A DNA stretch of 18,360 bases from Xenoacremonium recifei (Eukaryota; Ascomycota; Sordariomycetes; Hypocreales; Nectriaceae). Of the stretch, positions 1 to 8,474 are shown piece by piece. The notes under the pieces are model-generated. The model made no database searches and was not told the DNA's origin. It saw nothing but the letters and a program-made list of their open reading frames with translations. How positions within the stretch are numbered: the stretch's first letter is position 1; each line of letters starts with the position of its first letter. Where the stretch lies: assembly GCA_012184525.1 (NCBI GenBank), contig WOFQ01000166.1, positions 1 to 18,360 of the forward strand. The letters run 5' to 3'. The position numbers and the translations under genes are program-made.

Positions 1-10
1 TCGGGGATAA

Positions 11-67
11 TCATGCCCGTGTAAGCTCATGCCCGTGTATCAATTCGTCATGCCCGTGTATCAATTC
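11..67. repeat. 21-bp tandem direct repeat, about 2.8 copies
   Basis: Three consecutive units begin at 11, 27 and 48. The second and third are identical over 20 bases (they begin TCATGCCCGTGTATC). The first is a shortened copy that shares only the first 13 bases. The unit is 21 bp, a multiple of three, so the minus strand reads as a repeated short peptide in an open frame, but no family was recognised. It may be a minisatellite or the edge of a longer array cut by the window border. Confidence 0.85.
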
Positions 68-1056
68 TCTTTCATTAATTTTATCTCTTATCCCGTACGT
101 GGGGCTAATTGATGTTGCAGGATGATGGCTCTCGCGAGTTTGCTCCTGACGATTTTCTATCCTTCGTACTACTTCCCTCCCTTCGCCGCATTCCGTGCCG
201 ACAAACATTTGCCACTCCTTTCTCAGGATGTCCCCCTATAACACGATACGAGTCGATATCGGGACAAGTTACTTCCCATGCTATCGAGGAAGGACAGTAC
301 TGTGTAATACCACATCGATTCAGAATCTCTATTTTGGTGGAGTGTGATATTCGTGACAGAAAACTCTAACCGAGTAAGTTGGCGCAGGTCTAGGTTGATA
401 GACGGTTAAATGTGTATCCTGAACGCTTGGTTGTTACGTCGGGCAAAGTCGAAATGTCATTAAAATAACCAGTTTATATTGCTAGTTATTCAGCTATCTA
501 GAATGTATTGACGGCGGGACAATCGGAAGTCCACATGAGAGTAGTTCTACCAGTAGTGGTTCCCCCTCCTGATACATACTCTAGACTTATTCTTACAGGA
601 GTGATGTTCCATTCCGAGTTATATCTACAGGCGTACTGTACCTTTGCTTCGCGTAACGAACTGCTGTTTACATGTTGCATAATAATATGTGTCGTAACAT
701 GCTTATACTCAATACGGAAATGGCGTGTGTCTGTGCATAACTAGTGATATATACACATATTCTATAGAGCTCTATATCTAATGCCTTGCGCTTTTCATAT
801 AGGACTCCCAGGTGTATAAGCTCATTATAGAAGCGTGGTTATCTACTTATGGGATATGTTATAATCTTCTAGTCGTCGTTACCCAGAAACTACGTCTACT
901 TTGCCGGCGTAGTTTGACCTCGATACATCCCTCGTTCACTTCGACTGCAAAAGCGGATTTTCAGAGGCTTCAAGTTTTCCGGCCGGGAATCTAAATTCGG
1001 GGCGATTTCTGTCCCCTATATGAGTAGGTATCACTTTGTACTATCAATTTATAAAG
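68..1056. other. Gene-free stretch, nothing recognisable
   Basis: About 1 kb without a supportable gene. Short open frames of 60-86 codons occur on both strands (for example 109-369 + and 498-744 +), but they carry no motif I recognise and have no splice partners. The base composition is AT-leaning, with runs such as the TATATACACATAT stretch near 748. No terminal repeats or transposase motifs were seen. Confidence 0.5.
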
Positions 1057-1601
1057 TCCCCACCTCCTATTCCCCATAAGCATCTCTTAGCTGCATTCTA
1101 ACAGTTCAATAACGTAGCCTCAAGGGTCTTTAACGTAAGCTGCACTGTATCTAAACACATTCAAACTTCTCCCAGTCAACGCTCCGCCTACCCTCTAAAC
1201 CTTGGCAACCATATCCCCAACGGAAGGCACCGTAACAGCAATGTGAAACACAGTCCCGCGTTTTTAGTCTCGCTCAAAATCTGCCTCCTCGCCGATCTCC
1301 ATCTTTGGGTCTTGAAACTCGAACAGCTCAAAGCTGACACTATTACCAGAGAGCAGAGCAAGCCTCATACCTGCAAAGAGGCGGGATAGATACAGAAGAC
1401 CGGGGCATCGGGTGTAGCGCTCCGCGAGGTAGTAGCGGGTGATAAAAGCACCTGGAAGCCTATGATAGTGGTAGAAAAGTCTAATGCTGTCTCGAGACAA
1501 GGCACCGAGAGAGCAATGTGGTTAATGGGGTGGTTGAAGGTTTTGACCTGGTCGGAAGAAGTTATTTGAAGAAGGTTAAAGCATAGAGAGCCGAACTGCA
1601 A
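1057..1601 (-). pseudogene. Decayed VOC/glyoxalase-fold (lactoylglutathione lyase-like) gene
   Basis: Read on the minus strand, an N-terminal part (1601 to about 1372) contains HPINHIALSVP and IYPASLQ, typical of the first beta-alpha-beta repeat of vicinal oxygen chelate proteins. The match then continues in another frame with RLALLSGNSVSFELFEF, so about one base is missing near 1372. That frame runs on through FHIAVTVPSVGDM and a C-terminal VIELLECS piece, where Glu is the usual metal ligand, but it is cut by stops at 1264-1266, 1195-1197, 1120-1122 and 1087-1089. The 1120 stop (TGA) falls where the family has Trp in a DPWGN-like motif, so a TGG-to-TGA change is likely. No ATG suits the start: the open frame at 1601 begins with TTG, so a first exon is missing or unrecognised. 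With one frameshift and four stops it cannot encode a functional dimeric metalloenzyme. The family call is from motifs seen by eye. Confidence 0.72.
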
Positions 1602-2118
1602 CGTTGACCATAGTGGCGCTTAATTGATTGGATGCACTAACTTGTTATTCTGTTACTTGCAGAAATTAAGAAGCATGGCGGGATAACCTTACTTATATAA
1701 TTATCTGTGCCGATCTTTGCGAGTACCGAAGCCGAGCTGCCTTAGCCAGATCTGGAAAGCGGTACAGTTAATGATCAACTATTAGGTCTCTCTTAATGTT
1801 AGGGTGTTTTGCTCTACTGGACAAAGAGCTTGAAGAGGTAGGAAATGGTTGGTTTCTATTTGTTACGAACGCAGCGTTTCTCGACCCGGCGACTTTCGCG
1901 CCGTTCGAAACTGGAGCGGCAAGTTAACGGAGACTTCTGTCGAATGATTATTAGTCATGGACGGAACAAGGCATGGTCGCCGACCTGGCCAGGCACGAGA
2001 TACCTTGATACGCCGAGATTTTCTGCTGGCCGCTGCCAAGGTTGCGTCGTAATATAATACATATGCATCTGGGTGTCTCTGTGAATATTTGCTCATAAGC
2101 TTGCCATTCTCTCCCACA
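1602..2118. other. Intergenic region upstream of nitronate monooxygenase
   Basis: Divergent spacer between the VOC remnant (-) and the NMO gene (+). It contains an open frame of about 70 codons (1845-2057, +) with no recognisable motif. An AT-rich element around 2050-2062 (TAATATAATACATATG) lies about 60 nt before the NMO start codon and could act in its core promoter. No other feature was recognised. Confidence 0.4.
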
Positions 2119-3198
2119 ATGGCCGAAAGCGCCATGAGCTCCCACATCAAGAAATTCAAGCAGGCCCTGCCGTGGGTGCAGCTCCCATTGGTTTCAAACG
2201 CGCCTATGACCGGCATCGCTACTAGCAAGATGGCAGCAGCTGTTTCACGCTCCGGGGGCCTCGGGCAGATAGGGTTCCCGGGAAGCATTCGTGCATTAGA
2301 GGAGGAGATGAACAGTGCCAGGCAGCTCCTCGACGGTCTTGTTCCCCGCGTTGCTGATCAGCCTGCAATGCTTCCCGTCAGCGTGGGCATCATCGTCGTC
2401 GACAACCCGGTTCAGTTGTGGCTTCCCGTCTTCTCGCGGCACCTCCCGGCCGTGGTCTGGCTGTCTTTCGGAACGGTGGAGCAGTTTTCCAGCTGGACGT
2501 CTGGCATTCGCCAGGCCTCGCCAAACACAAAGGTCTGGATTCAAGTTGGGAGCGTCGCCACGGCCCTGGAGACGGCCAAGGTCTGCGCCCCGGATGCCCT
2601 TGTGCTGCAGGGCGTGGATGCCGGTGGGCATGGGCACAAAAACGGGGCAAGCTTAATGACCCTCGTTCCCGAAGTCGTCGACGCGCTCGAGGCGAATGGG
2701 CTCCAGGACGTTCTCCTGGTCGCTGCTGGTGGAATCATGGATGGACGGGGAGCCGCGGCAGCAATGATGCTCGGGGCCGGTGGTGTCGTCTTGGGGACGC
2801 GGTTTCTCGGGGCCGAGGAGGGCATGCTGGAGCCAGACATCCGTCAGGAAATCTTCGAGGTCATGGATGGTGGAGTCTCGACGGCGAGATCGCGGCTGTG
2901 GGACGATGTTTGGGGCCCGAACAAATGGCCCGAGATGTACGATGGCCGCTGTCTCCGGAATGCCATGTATGAAAGGCTACGAGCAGGGATGTCAATGAAC
3001 GACATTAGGAAGAAGCTCTATGAGGAGTCCCAGGCACTGCAATCCCAACACACTGTTAACGTTAAAGACGTGGCCACAATCTGGGCCGGAACGGGGGTTG
3101 GGATGGTGAAGAGGATAGAGCGGGCGGCGGACATCGTCAAGGAAGTACGAGGGGATATGATACGCATGCTGAACGAAACGAGCCAGGGGTTGATATAA
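2119..3198 (+). CDS. Nitronate monooxygenase (2-nitropropane dioxygenase family, FMN-dependent)
   Basis: A single uninterrupted frame of 359 aa. The family uses FMN and O2 to oxidise alkyl nitronates, giving a carbonyl compound and nitrite, and in fungi is thought to detoxify nitro compounds such as propionate 3-nitronate. Seen here: an N-terminal LVSNAPMTGIAT segment (about 24-35) like the FMN-contacting start of the TIM barrel; the DAGGHG motif (167-172), whose His171 fits the catalytic base; and the phosphate-binding AAGGIMDGRG (202-211) and GAGGVVLGTRFL (219-230). The length is normal for the family. I chose ATG 2119 because its CACAATGG context is strong; the open frame extends to 2089 only through a TTG. 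A second ATG in frame at 2134 (MSSHIKK) is a possible alternative start. The coding sequence looks more GC-rich than its surroundings. It is followed in the same direction, 348 nt on, by the OsmC-like gene. No introns or lesions were seen. Confidence 0.93.
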   Translation: MAESAMSSHIKKFKQALPWVQLPLVSNAPMTGIATSKMAAAVSRSGGLGQIGFPGSIRALEEEMNSARQLLDGLVPRVADQPAMLPVSVGIIVVDNPVQLWLPVFSRHLPAVVWLSFGTVEQFSSWTSGIRQASPNTKVWIQVGSVATALETAKVCAPDALVLQGVDAGGHGHKNGASLMTLVPEVVDALEANGLQDVLLVAAGGIMDGRGAAAAMMLGAGGVVLGTRFLGAEEGMLEPDIRQEIFEVMDGGVSTARSRLWDDVWGPNKWPEMYDGRCLRNAMYERLRAGMSMNDIRKKLYEESQALQSQHTVNVKDVATIWAGTGVGMVKRIERAADIVKEVRGDMIRMLNETSQGLI

Positions 3199-3546
3199 TA
3201 CTATCAAATATAACCTAGAATTGTCAAGGGAAGGGACCTGGTGGCTTGAGTTGGATTGTGGGTAGCCCGGCATAATTCTATCGCCTCGTTGGGATGTTCC
3301 GCGACCCAAGTAAAGCCACGACGTATTTGTCAACACGACCCAGTTTAAATCACGGTGTATTTGTCAGAATTACTCACTATTGGGACAGTTCGGCGACTTC
3401 ATATGTGGCACGCCAGGGCGGGGCAAAAGAGTAAGTATAAAGGAGTCGACAGAGTCTAGGAGAGCCGTAGGTTGGAATCTTGATTGTCAAGCGAGACATC
3501 ACACACCGTCTTTTTTTCCAATCATCGCCTACGTACCCCGCACACA
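3199..3546. other. Intergenic region between NMO and OsmC-like gene
   Basis: A 348-nt spacer between two co-directional genes, holding the NMO 3' region and the OsmC promoter. A pyrimidine-rich stretch (3508-3520, including CTTTTTTTCC) lies just ahead of the OsmC start codon, as is common in fungal 5' leaders. Confidence 0.5.
3436..3442 (+). promoter_or_regulatory. Putative TATA box of OsmC-like gene
   Basis: TATAAAG about 105 nt upstream of ATG 3547, followed by a pyrimidine-rich leader. Position and sequence fit a fungal core promoter, but this is motif-only evidence. Confidence 0.4.
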
Positions 3547-4020
3547 ATGTCTTCTCTCCCCGCAACAATCGTCGCCCAAGTTAATGGTCAGGGTAGTGGC
3601 ACCGTTCAGGAAGTCTCAATTCCCGGCAAGCCTTATAAGATAAGGACAGATGTGTACAAGGAAGCGGGAGGTACAGACACGGCCCCAGCACCAGTCGTCT
3701 ACTCGCTTGCTAGCCTGAGCTCGTGTACACAGGCAGTGGGTTTCATGGTAGCGGGTAGCCTAGGCATCACCTTGGGCGAGTGGCAAGTTGCCGTCGAAGG
3801 GAAGCTTCCGAATCCAAAGCTTCTGAGCAAGGAAGAGTTCAACCCAGGTTTTGAGAGTGTGGACCTCAAACTGTCTGTTCAGACAAGTATCAAAGGTGGC
3901 AATGAAGCTCCTGAGTTTAAGCAGTTCACTGCTGAAGTTGAGCGCATGTGTCCCATGACGGGTCTTTTCAGACGCGCGGTGCCCGCCTTCCACGTCGAGT
4001 GGAACAACGAGTCTTTGTGA
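3547..4020 (+). CDS. OsmC/Ohr-like peroxiredoxin-fold protein
   Basis: A single exon of 157 aa. OsmC/Ohr proteins reduce organic or fatty-acid hydroperoxides through two cysteines in a swapped-dimer alpha/beta fold. Here Cys60 lies in SLSSCTQAVG at the start of the long central helix and Cys135 lies in ERMCPMTGLF. These match the two conserved positions (the second is usually CPVS or CPFS). The block LGITLGEWQVAVEGKL (74-89) resembles the strand after the helix. The length matches family members of about 140-160 aa. ATG 3547 has a CACAATGTC context; the open frame reaches 3484 only through a non-ATG codon. It follows NMO on the same strand, and both would fit a role against reactive small molecules, though that link is inference. 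It converges with the ADH gene across about 520 nt. OsmC is far commoner in bacteria than in fungi, so ancient transfer is possible but not shown. Confidence 0.83.
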   Translation: MSSLPATIVAQVNGQGSGTVQEVSIPGKPYKIRTDVYKEAGGTDTAPAPVVYSLASLSSCTQAVGFMVAGSLGITLGEWQVAVEGKLPNPKLLSKEEFNPGFESVDLKLSVQTSIKGGNEAPEFKQFTAEVERMCPMTGLFRRAVPAFHVEWNNESL

Positions 4021-4543
4021 TAGAGACTGTGAGACATAGTTGGATCATATATTATCGGTTGGGGAAAGGGGTCACTGTTTATCTAAGTATAACTACCATA
4101 AGCCTAATATGATAGGGTGTGTTAAATGATCAGGGCCTTCAGTGGTAGTTCGGAGCAGTCGCGATCTCATTCTAAGAAGTTGTGTGGCCATACAGTGAAA
4201 CTACGTCTTGCGCTACTTATATTCTGTTAAACAGTAAGAGTCCTGTTTAAGAGCTATTTTCAGGGCACCCTGAGCGAAACTCAAATGAGCCATCTATCCG
4301 GCCGTCTAGCAGCAAAGCTATGAAGATGTCTTCACAGAACACCGCAGAGCCATATTCCCAGCACTTTGACAATCCTATTAAGTTTCAACGTCGCAAACAG
4401 AATAGCTATAATTTACACTCTTAATATCTCTCGTCATTTCTAATCTCATCACTGTTCACCTGACATCAAACTCTGATTCTCTGGATACTCGCGTTGAACG
4501 TTGCAGCCCATCGACCTGTTAGATGCCTCAGGCAGATGCCCCA
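4021..4543. other. Convergent 3' intergenic region (OsmC / ADH)
   Basis: About 520 nt between the 3' ends of the OsmC-like gene (+) and the ADH gene (-). It is AT-rich and has stops in all frames. No gene, RNA or repeat was recognised; it probably holds the two 3' UTRs. Confidence 0.5.
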
Positions 4544-5671
4544 TCAAAATCTCAACACTGCGCGATATCGTACTTTGTTGGCAAGTAGCTCGGCGAAGAC
4601 ATGCTGAATGGTTTCCGGGCCCTTATACTTGTAAACTTGCACGATGGGCTTGATGCCACGGCGAGAAGCAAAGTCAAGCATCTCATCGTGTTCTGCTCGG
4701 GAGGCGACGAGGTTTGGGTGAATTCGATATCCTTGGCTAAGCATGGGCCCTGCGCTTTTGGGCCGTTAGTGTAGAATCCAGTGCACGGGAAACCCAAGTA
4801 AACCTACGGAATGTTGAAGGTGGCAACTCCAGCGGTCAATGGTACTATAGTACCTCGGCTTGAGAGTACCTTCGGGTTGATCAAACTGGACTCATCAGCA
4901 TACCCTGTGGTACTCCTGGTGGATTGGAGCCTGGCGTCCTTGCCAGAAACACAGCACTTACTTATTCCAATCTGGAAACTTCGAGCTGGTGATAACGATT
5001 GTTTCCAGTGGTGTCTTGCAGTCCCAATCACCCAGAACTCCAAAGTCTGTAGCACCAAGCTCCAGCGCTTCCTTCTTCTTCTCGGGCGTGGAACTCAAAG
5101 CCACGACATCAGCACCAAGGTTGGCTGCGAACTGGATAGCAAGATGTCCGAGACCACCAATGCCAATGATACCGACCCTGCTAGAAGGCTTGACAGTTGC
5201 CCTCAGCGCAGTATAGACTGCCGCGCCTGCGCACTGGAGCGGCGCAGCATGTTCACTTGCAAGGCTATCTGGGATTCTGTGTACGTAGGTCTCCTTGCCG
5301 ATATAGTACTGGGCAAAGGTCCCGTTGTCGAGGTCTCCCGCGCCATAAATAACGCGCGCAGGGCAATAAATGTCCTCGCCCGATAAGCAATAGCGACACT
5401 GTCCACAGGAATTACGGTGAAATCCACCGCCCGCCCGATCACCAGGGGCAAATTGTGTGACCTGTGGACCGATTGCCTCCACGATACCAACTCCTTCATG
5501 ACCCAGGGCCATTGGAGCACCCTTCATGGCATACATAGCGTCGGCATTGCAAACCCCTGAGTGTGTGATTCGGATGAGGACGTCCCGAGAGCCCAGAGGA
5601 GGAATTTGGGTCTCCGTGCCAATAACGGCCCCATCCTTAGATCGATGCACGGTGTATTTGGTGCCTGACAT
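4544..5671 (-). CDS. Zinc-dependent alcohol dehydrogenase (MDR superfamily), 3 exons
   Basis: Exons 5671-4962, 4885-4808 and 4754-4544 give 332 aa. Intron 1 (4961-4886, 76 nt) has donor GTAAGT and a CTGAT branch. Intron 2 (4807-4755, 53 nt) has donor GTAGGT, an ACTAAC branch and acceptor AAAAG. Phases fit exactly. An alternative first acceptor (exon starting at 4915) would add ten residues in frame. The enzyme would interconvert an alcohol and an aldehyde or ketone with NAD(P). Seen: catalytic-zinc ligands Cys41, the His58-Glu59 pair and Cys147; a structural-zinc lobe of Cys89, 92, 95 and 103 (C-x2-C-x2-C-x7-C); and the nucleotide-binding GIGGLG (170-175). The C-terminus ends RYRAVLRF, close to the usual MDR ending. 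ATG 5671 is the first in frame. Without splicing the gene looks like a fragment with a stop and a frameshift. Substrate is unknown. Confidence 0.85.
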
Positions 5672-6875
5672 TATTGATGCAGTCTGTAAAAGAAAAATGA
5701 GACTGGATGGATGGATGGATGTTGTACAATATTCGATGTTTTGGCCAGTGTTATTTTGTGCGTATTATTCATTAACTATCTTGCTGGGATGCGAACAACG
5801 TCTTAGTCGCTCGGTATTCTAGAGAAAGGACTATTGTCATATGTTTGATTAATAATTCGCCGATTTGATTCGGAGCACCTGATATTATTATTCAGTCCCC
5901 TGAGCGCAGCCGTTTTTGCTTATCCACTCTACTCATCTAAAAGTCGCCGCCCGGGCGATCGGAGCGATTGCTTTCCTCCGCATAAAGTCGCCGCTCTCCG
6001 TTCAGCATCCTTTCCCCTTACGTCGAGAATTCTCTAGTTGCCGCGCCAATCACCTCATGAATCAAACTCGGAGTCCTCATGGGGCCCGAATAGACAGGCC
6101 AGCCCAGTAGCAAAAAGTACCCGACGCCCCCATTACGGTATAAAATGTTGGTGGCTCTCCATAATGGGGATAACATAGCTCGCCACGGCTAGTCAGCATT
6201 TTGTCTCCGTCCTTGATGTAGGATTTATTAGCAAGCTCCCCTGCACTTTCCGGACTTCTGAACGGGCTAGGTTCGCCGAACGGAGACAATTCTCTACTCC
6301 AATAATACTGATTCGCCGGCCTACGAGGCTAGATCACCACCGGCCTGGCGTAAGACAAGCTTGGTGCCAGCTGCGAAAAGGGTGGATGGAGAACCAGGGC
6401 ACTAAATTCAAATTCGCTATGCTGGATCCGGATAGATCGTCAGGATAACTTGCCTCAGTAACGTAGGAACGCGGGTGACGATCTGCTAGGCGGGGACATC
6501 TCATCGGCTTGACAAGCGACTACGTACTCCCAATTCGGGTCCGGTTTGCAGCAGCGGACACATGGATCACAGTTAGAACATCTGACATGGCGTTTGCCTG
6601 TGCGTTTGATTAGATTAGCCGAGCAGCCGTAACCCAAAGGGCCCCAATGAGTACTTGCGATAGGAATCACACGCATGGTGCGTTCACCCTTTTGACCGAC
6701 GCTCTTTGTTATGGGTGCATATAAACGAAGGATATTGCCCAAATATTGACACATCGACCCCGATAAAAGCAATAATTAACATAAAAGTAAACTGATTTGT
6801 CACTACAGTTTCTAAGGCTCACAGTCTTATTTCTCATCAAATCTTCCTTCATCTTGCGACCATACGATAACAGTC
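5672..6875. other. Divergent intergenic region (ADH / MFS), no firm gene
   Basis: About 1.2 kb between the divergently oriented ADH (-) and MFS pseudogene (+), so it should contain both promoters. Two minus-strand open frames lie here. One is 6289-6077, about 70 codons. The other is 6772-6455, with an ATG at 6754, about 99 codons and a cysteine-dense patch RCSNCDPCVRCC. I recognise neither. They have no exon partners or family motifs, and I do not call them genes. Confidence 0.4.
5705..5721. repeat. (GGAT)4 microsatellite upstream of ADH
   Basis: Four perfect GGAT units plus one base, 34 nt upstream of the ADH start codon, so in its 5' leader or core promoter. Confidence 0.85.
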
Positions 6876-7690
6876 ATGTCGACAAAACTAGACCACTCAG
6901 TACGACCATGCTTCGTTTCTCGCGACGATGCTCCAACAAATAGCTCTACCCAGCCTTACTCTACGCCAGACATAGAAAAGACAGAACCTCAAAGTCCAGC
7001 TCTACCGGAGCCAGAGACTACCATATTCGCCGAGCCTCAAGAGGATCTACGCGGATAGTGACTTTAACTAATTTCCGCAGCATGTGAATAAATGATAATT
7101 CAAATAACAACAGGGTTGTCGTTGCCTGTATATTCGTTATCAATTCCCAGACCTGGGGTCTCACTCAGGTACAATTTCCATGGTTCCTCAATCTCGAGGA
7201 AAAGCTGACAAAGTTAAGTCGTTTTCCGTTTTCTTAGCCTACTATCTTAATTCAGAAAGGTTCTCTATAGCCCCCCTGGGCCTGGCATTCATAGGAGGTC
7301 TTGCGTTTTCCATGAGTAATGGATCTCCTTCGCTCTTGGCATTAGGAGGAGTCTGATAGCAAGCAGCTCTATTTGTTGCCCCAGTCGCTACATTTCTTGT
7401 CACTCGTGTCGGAACACGACAAACTGTCCTTTTAGGGATTGCAACCCAGACGTAAGCTATTCCTTAGGCCTGCTCTCCTCACTTATTCCCCGCTAAGCAT
7501 GAGCAGTAGTGCTCTCATTGGAGCTTCTTTCTCGAGTTGGATATGGCATCTCATCCTGTCCCAAGGTCTTGGCTTCGGCATCGGCATGGGTCTGGCCGTC
7601 AATACCACCGTTATTATCCTACCGCAGTGGTTCACGAAGCACTGATCGTTCGCAACCGGCCCTGAGATCACGCTCTACTTGATAGCATTG
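6876..7690 (+). pseudogene. Truncated MFS transporter of the monocarboxylate (MCT) type
   Basis: Reconstructed exons are 6876-7057, 7114-7168, 7219-7315, 7364-7451 (or from 7367) and 7507-7645. Exon 1 encodes a polar, Pro/Glu-rich N-terminus ending EDLRG. The next exons give hydrophobic helices with TWGLTQ, SVFLAYYL, APLGLAFIGGLAFSM, APVATFLVTRVGTRQ and a LSQGLGFGIGMG segment ending LPQWF, the pattern of the N-terminal half of fungal MCT-like transporters. Internal introns have GCTGAC, CTGAT and CGCTAAG branch sites and fitting phases. Lesions: the codon formed across the first junction (TA|G) is a stop where the family usually has Trp, and TGA at 7643-7645 stands where WF-x-K-R-R-S normally has Arg. 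After SFATG (about 7660) the match fades, and the C-terminal half is absent. The AAGCAG at 7361-7366 offers tandem acceptors. ATG 6876 (CAGTCATGTC) is a good start. It probably once exported or imported a small carboxylate or metabolite. Confidence 0.75.
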
Positions 7691-8474
7691 TGATATCCTC
7701 GTCCACCGAAACTCGGCTTCGGCTTGTATAATGCCGCTTGTCATTTTAGCCTTGTGGCCTAGTAGTTAGTAGTTGGCTTGATAAGGCGGATTGACTTAGC
7801 CTGATGAGCCCTGCTATTGTAGTCTGGCTCGGGGGATAAGCGCTTGCAAGAATGATTCCTTTTTCTATTAGGGTCTCTCTCGAGTTTTATGCAACGTTGT
7901 CATAATAAAGGCACCAATCAGCACGAGAAATAAGTATCAAGATGCGAGATGGTATTGATAGCATACCTAATTTGGCGACTCTGAAGCTCAGTTCAGTGAT
8001 GTAGGACGTGGTGCTAAATTGAGATGAGATGTCAGACTTCTCAAAATTCCCCGATTAGGAATCTTACTGCGAGTGCATAATTCTTGTCCATATATACATG
8101 CTTTCCCCGGCGCGAGGGAGAGACGTAATGATTTGCGATGAATGGCTAGTGAGATTCCATTGCTTATCCTAACCCCCCTTTTGCATCAGTAGCACTGGTA
8201 CCGGAACCTTCAGGATTGAGGATTGAAGATTAGAGTGCCAATGCTGACTAGGGTGACCGGTTCGTCGTGTTCAAACGCAACAATCAGGCGGTGATCGCTG
8301 GTGGTGATCGTCTGGATGGGCCCACTCAAGTACTTGGGGTTGCGCACAGTTCAATGTCGGTGGCACGTCGACAACAATTTAAAAAGGTTGAACGACGTGT
8401 TTTGCATTATTAGCAACCTGACCTTGACTTGACTTATATTCCTGCAGGACAATAAAGCTGATTACACAGTTCGT
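7691..8474. other. Gene-free stretch downstream of MFS remnant
   Basis: About 780 nt between the 3' side of the MFS remnant and the 3' end of the P450. Frames are closed and no motif, RNA or repeat was recognised. Decayed MFS C-terminal sequence might be expected here, but I could not align any. Confidence 0.45.

Noticed and set aside
2296..2972. Several overlapping open frames on both strands within the NMO gene
   Set aside because: GC-rich coding sequence yields long shadow frames; only the 2119-3198 frame carries family motifs.
4544..5671. ADH as a pseudogene with a premature stop (4804) and a frameshift
   Set aside because: A second intron at 4807-4755 with GTAGGT donor, ACTAAC branch and AG acceptor removes the stop and restores frame and a family-like C-terminus.
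7219..7451. Additional MFS lesions (frame mismatch after exon 2, double stop TGA TAG near 7353)
   Set aside because: The frame mismatch disappears with acceptor 7218, and the double stop falls inside an intron 7316-7363 that has a CTGAT branch point.
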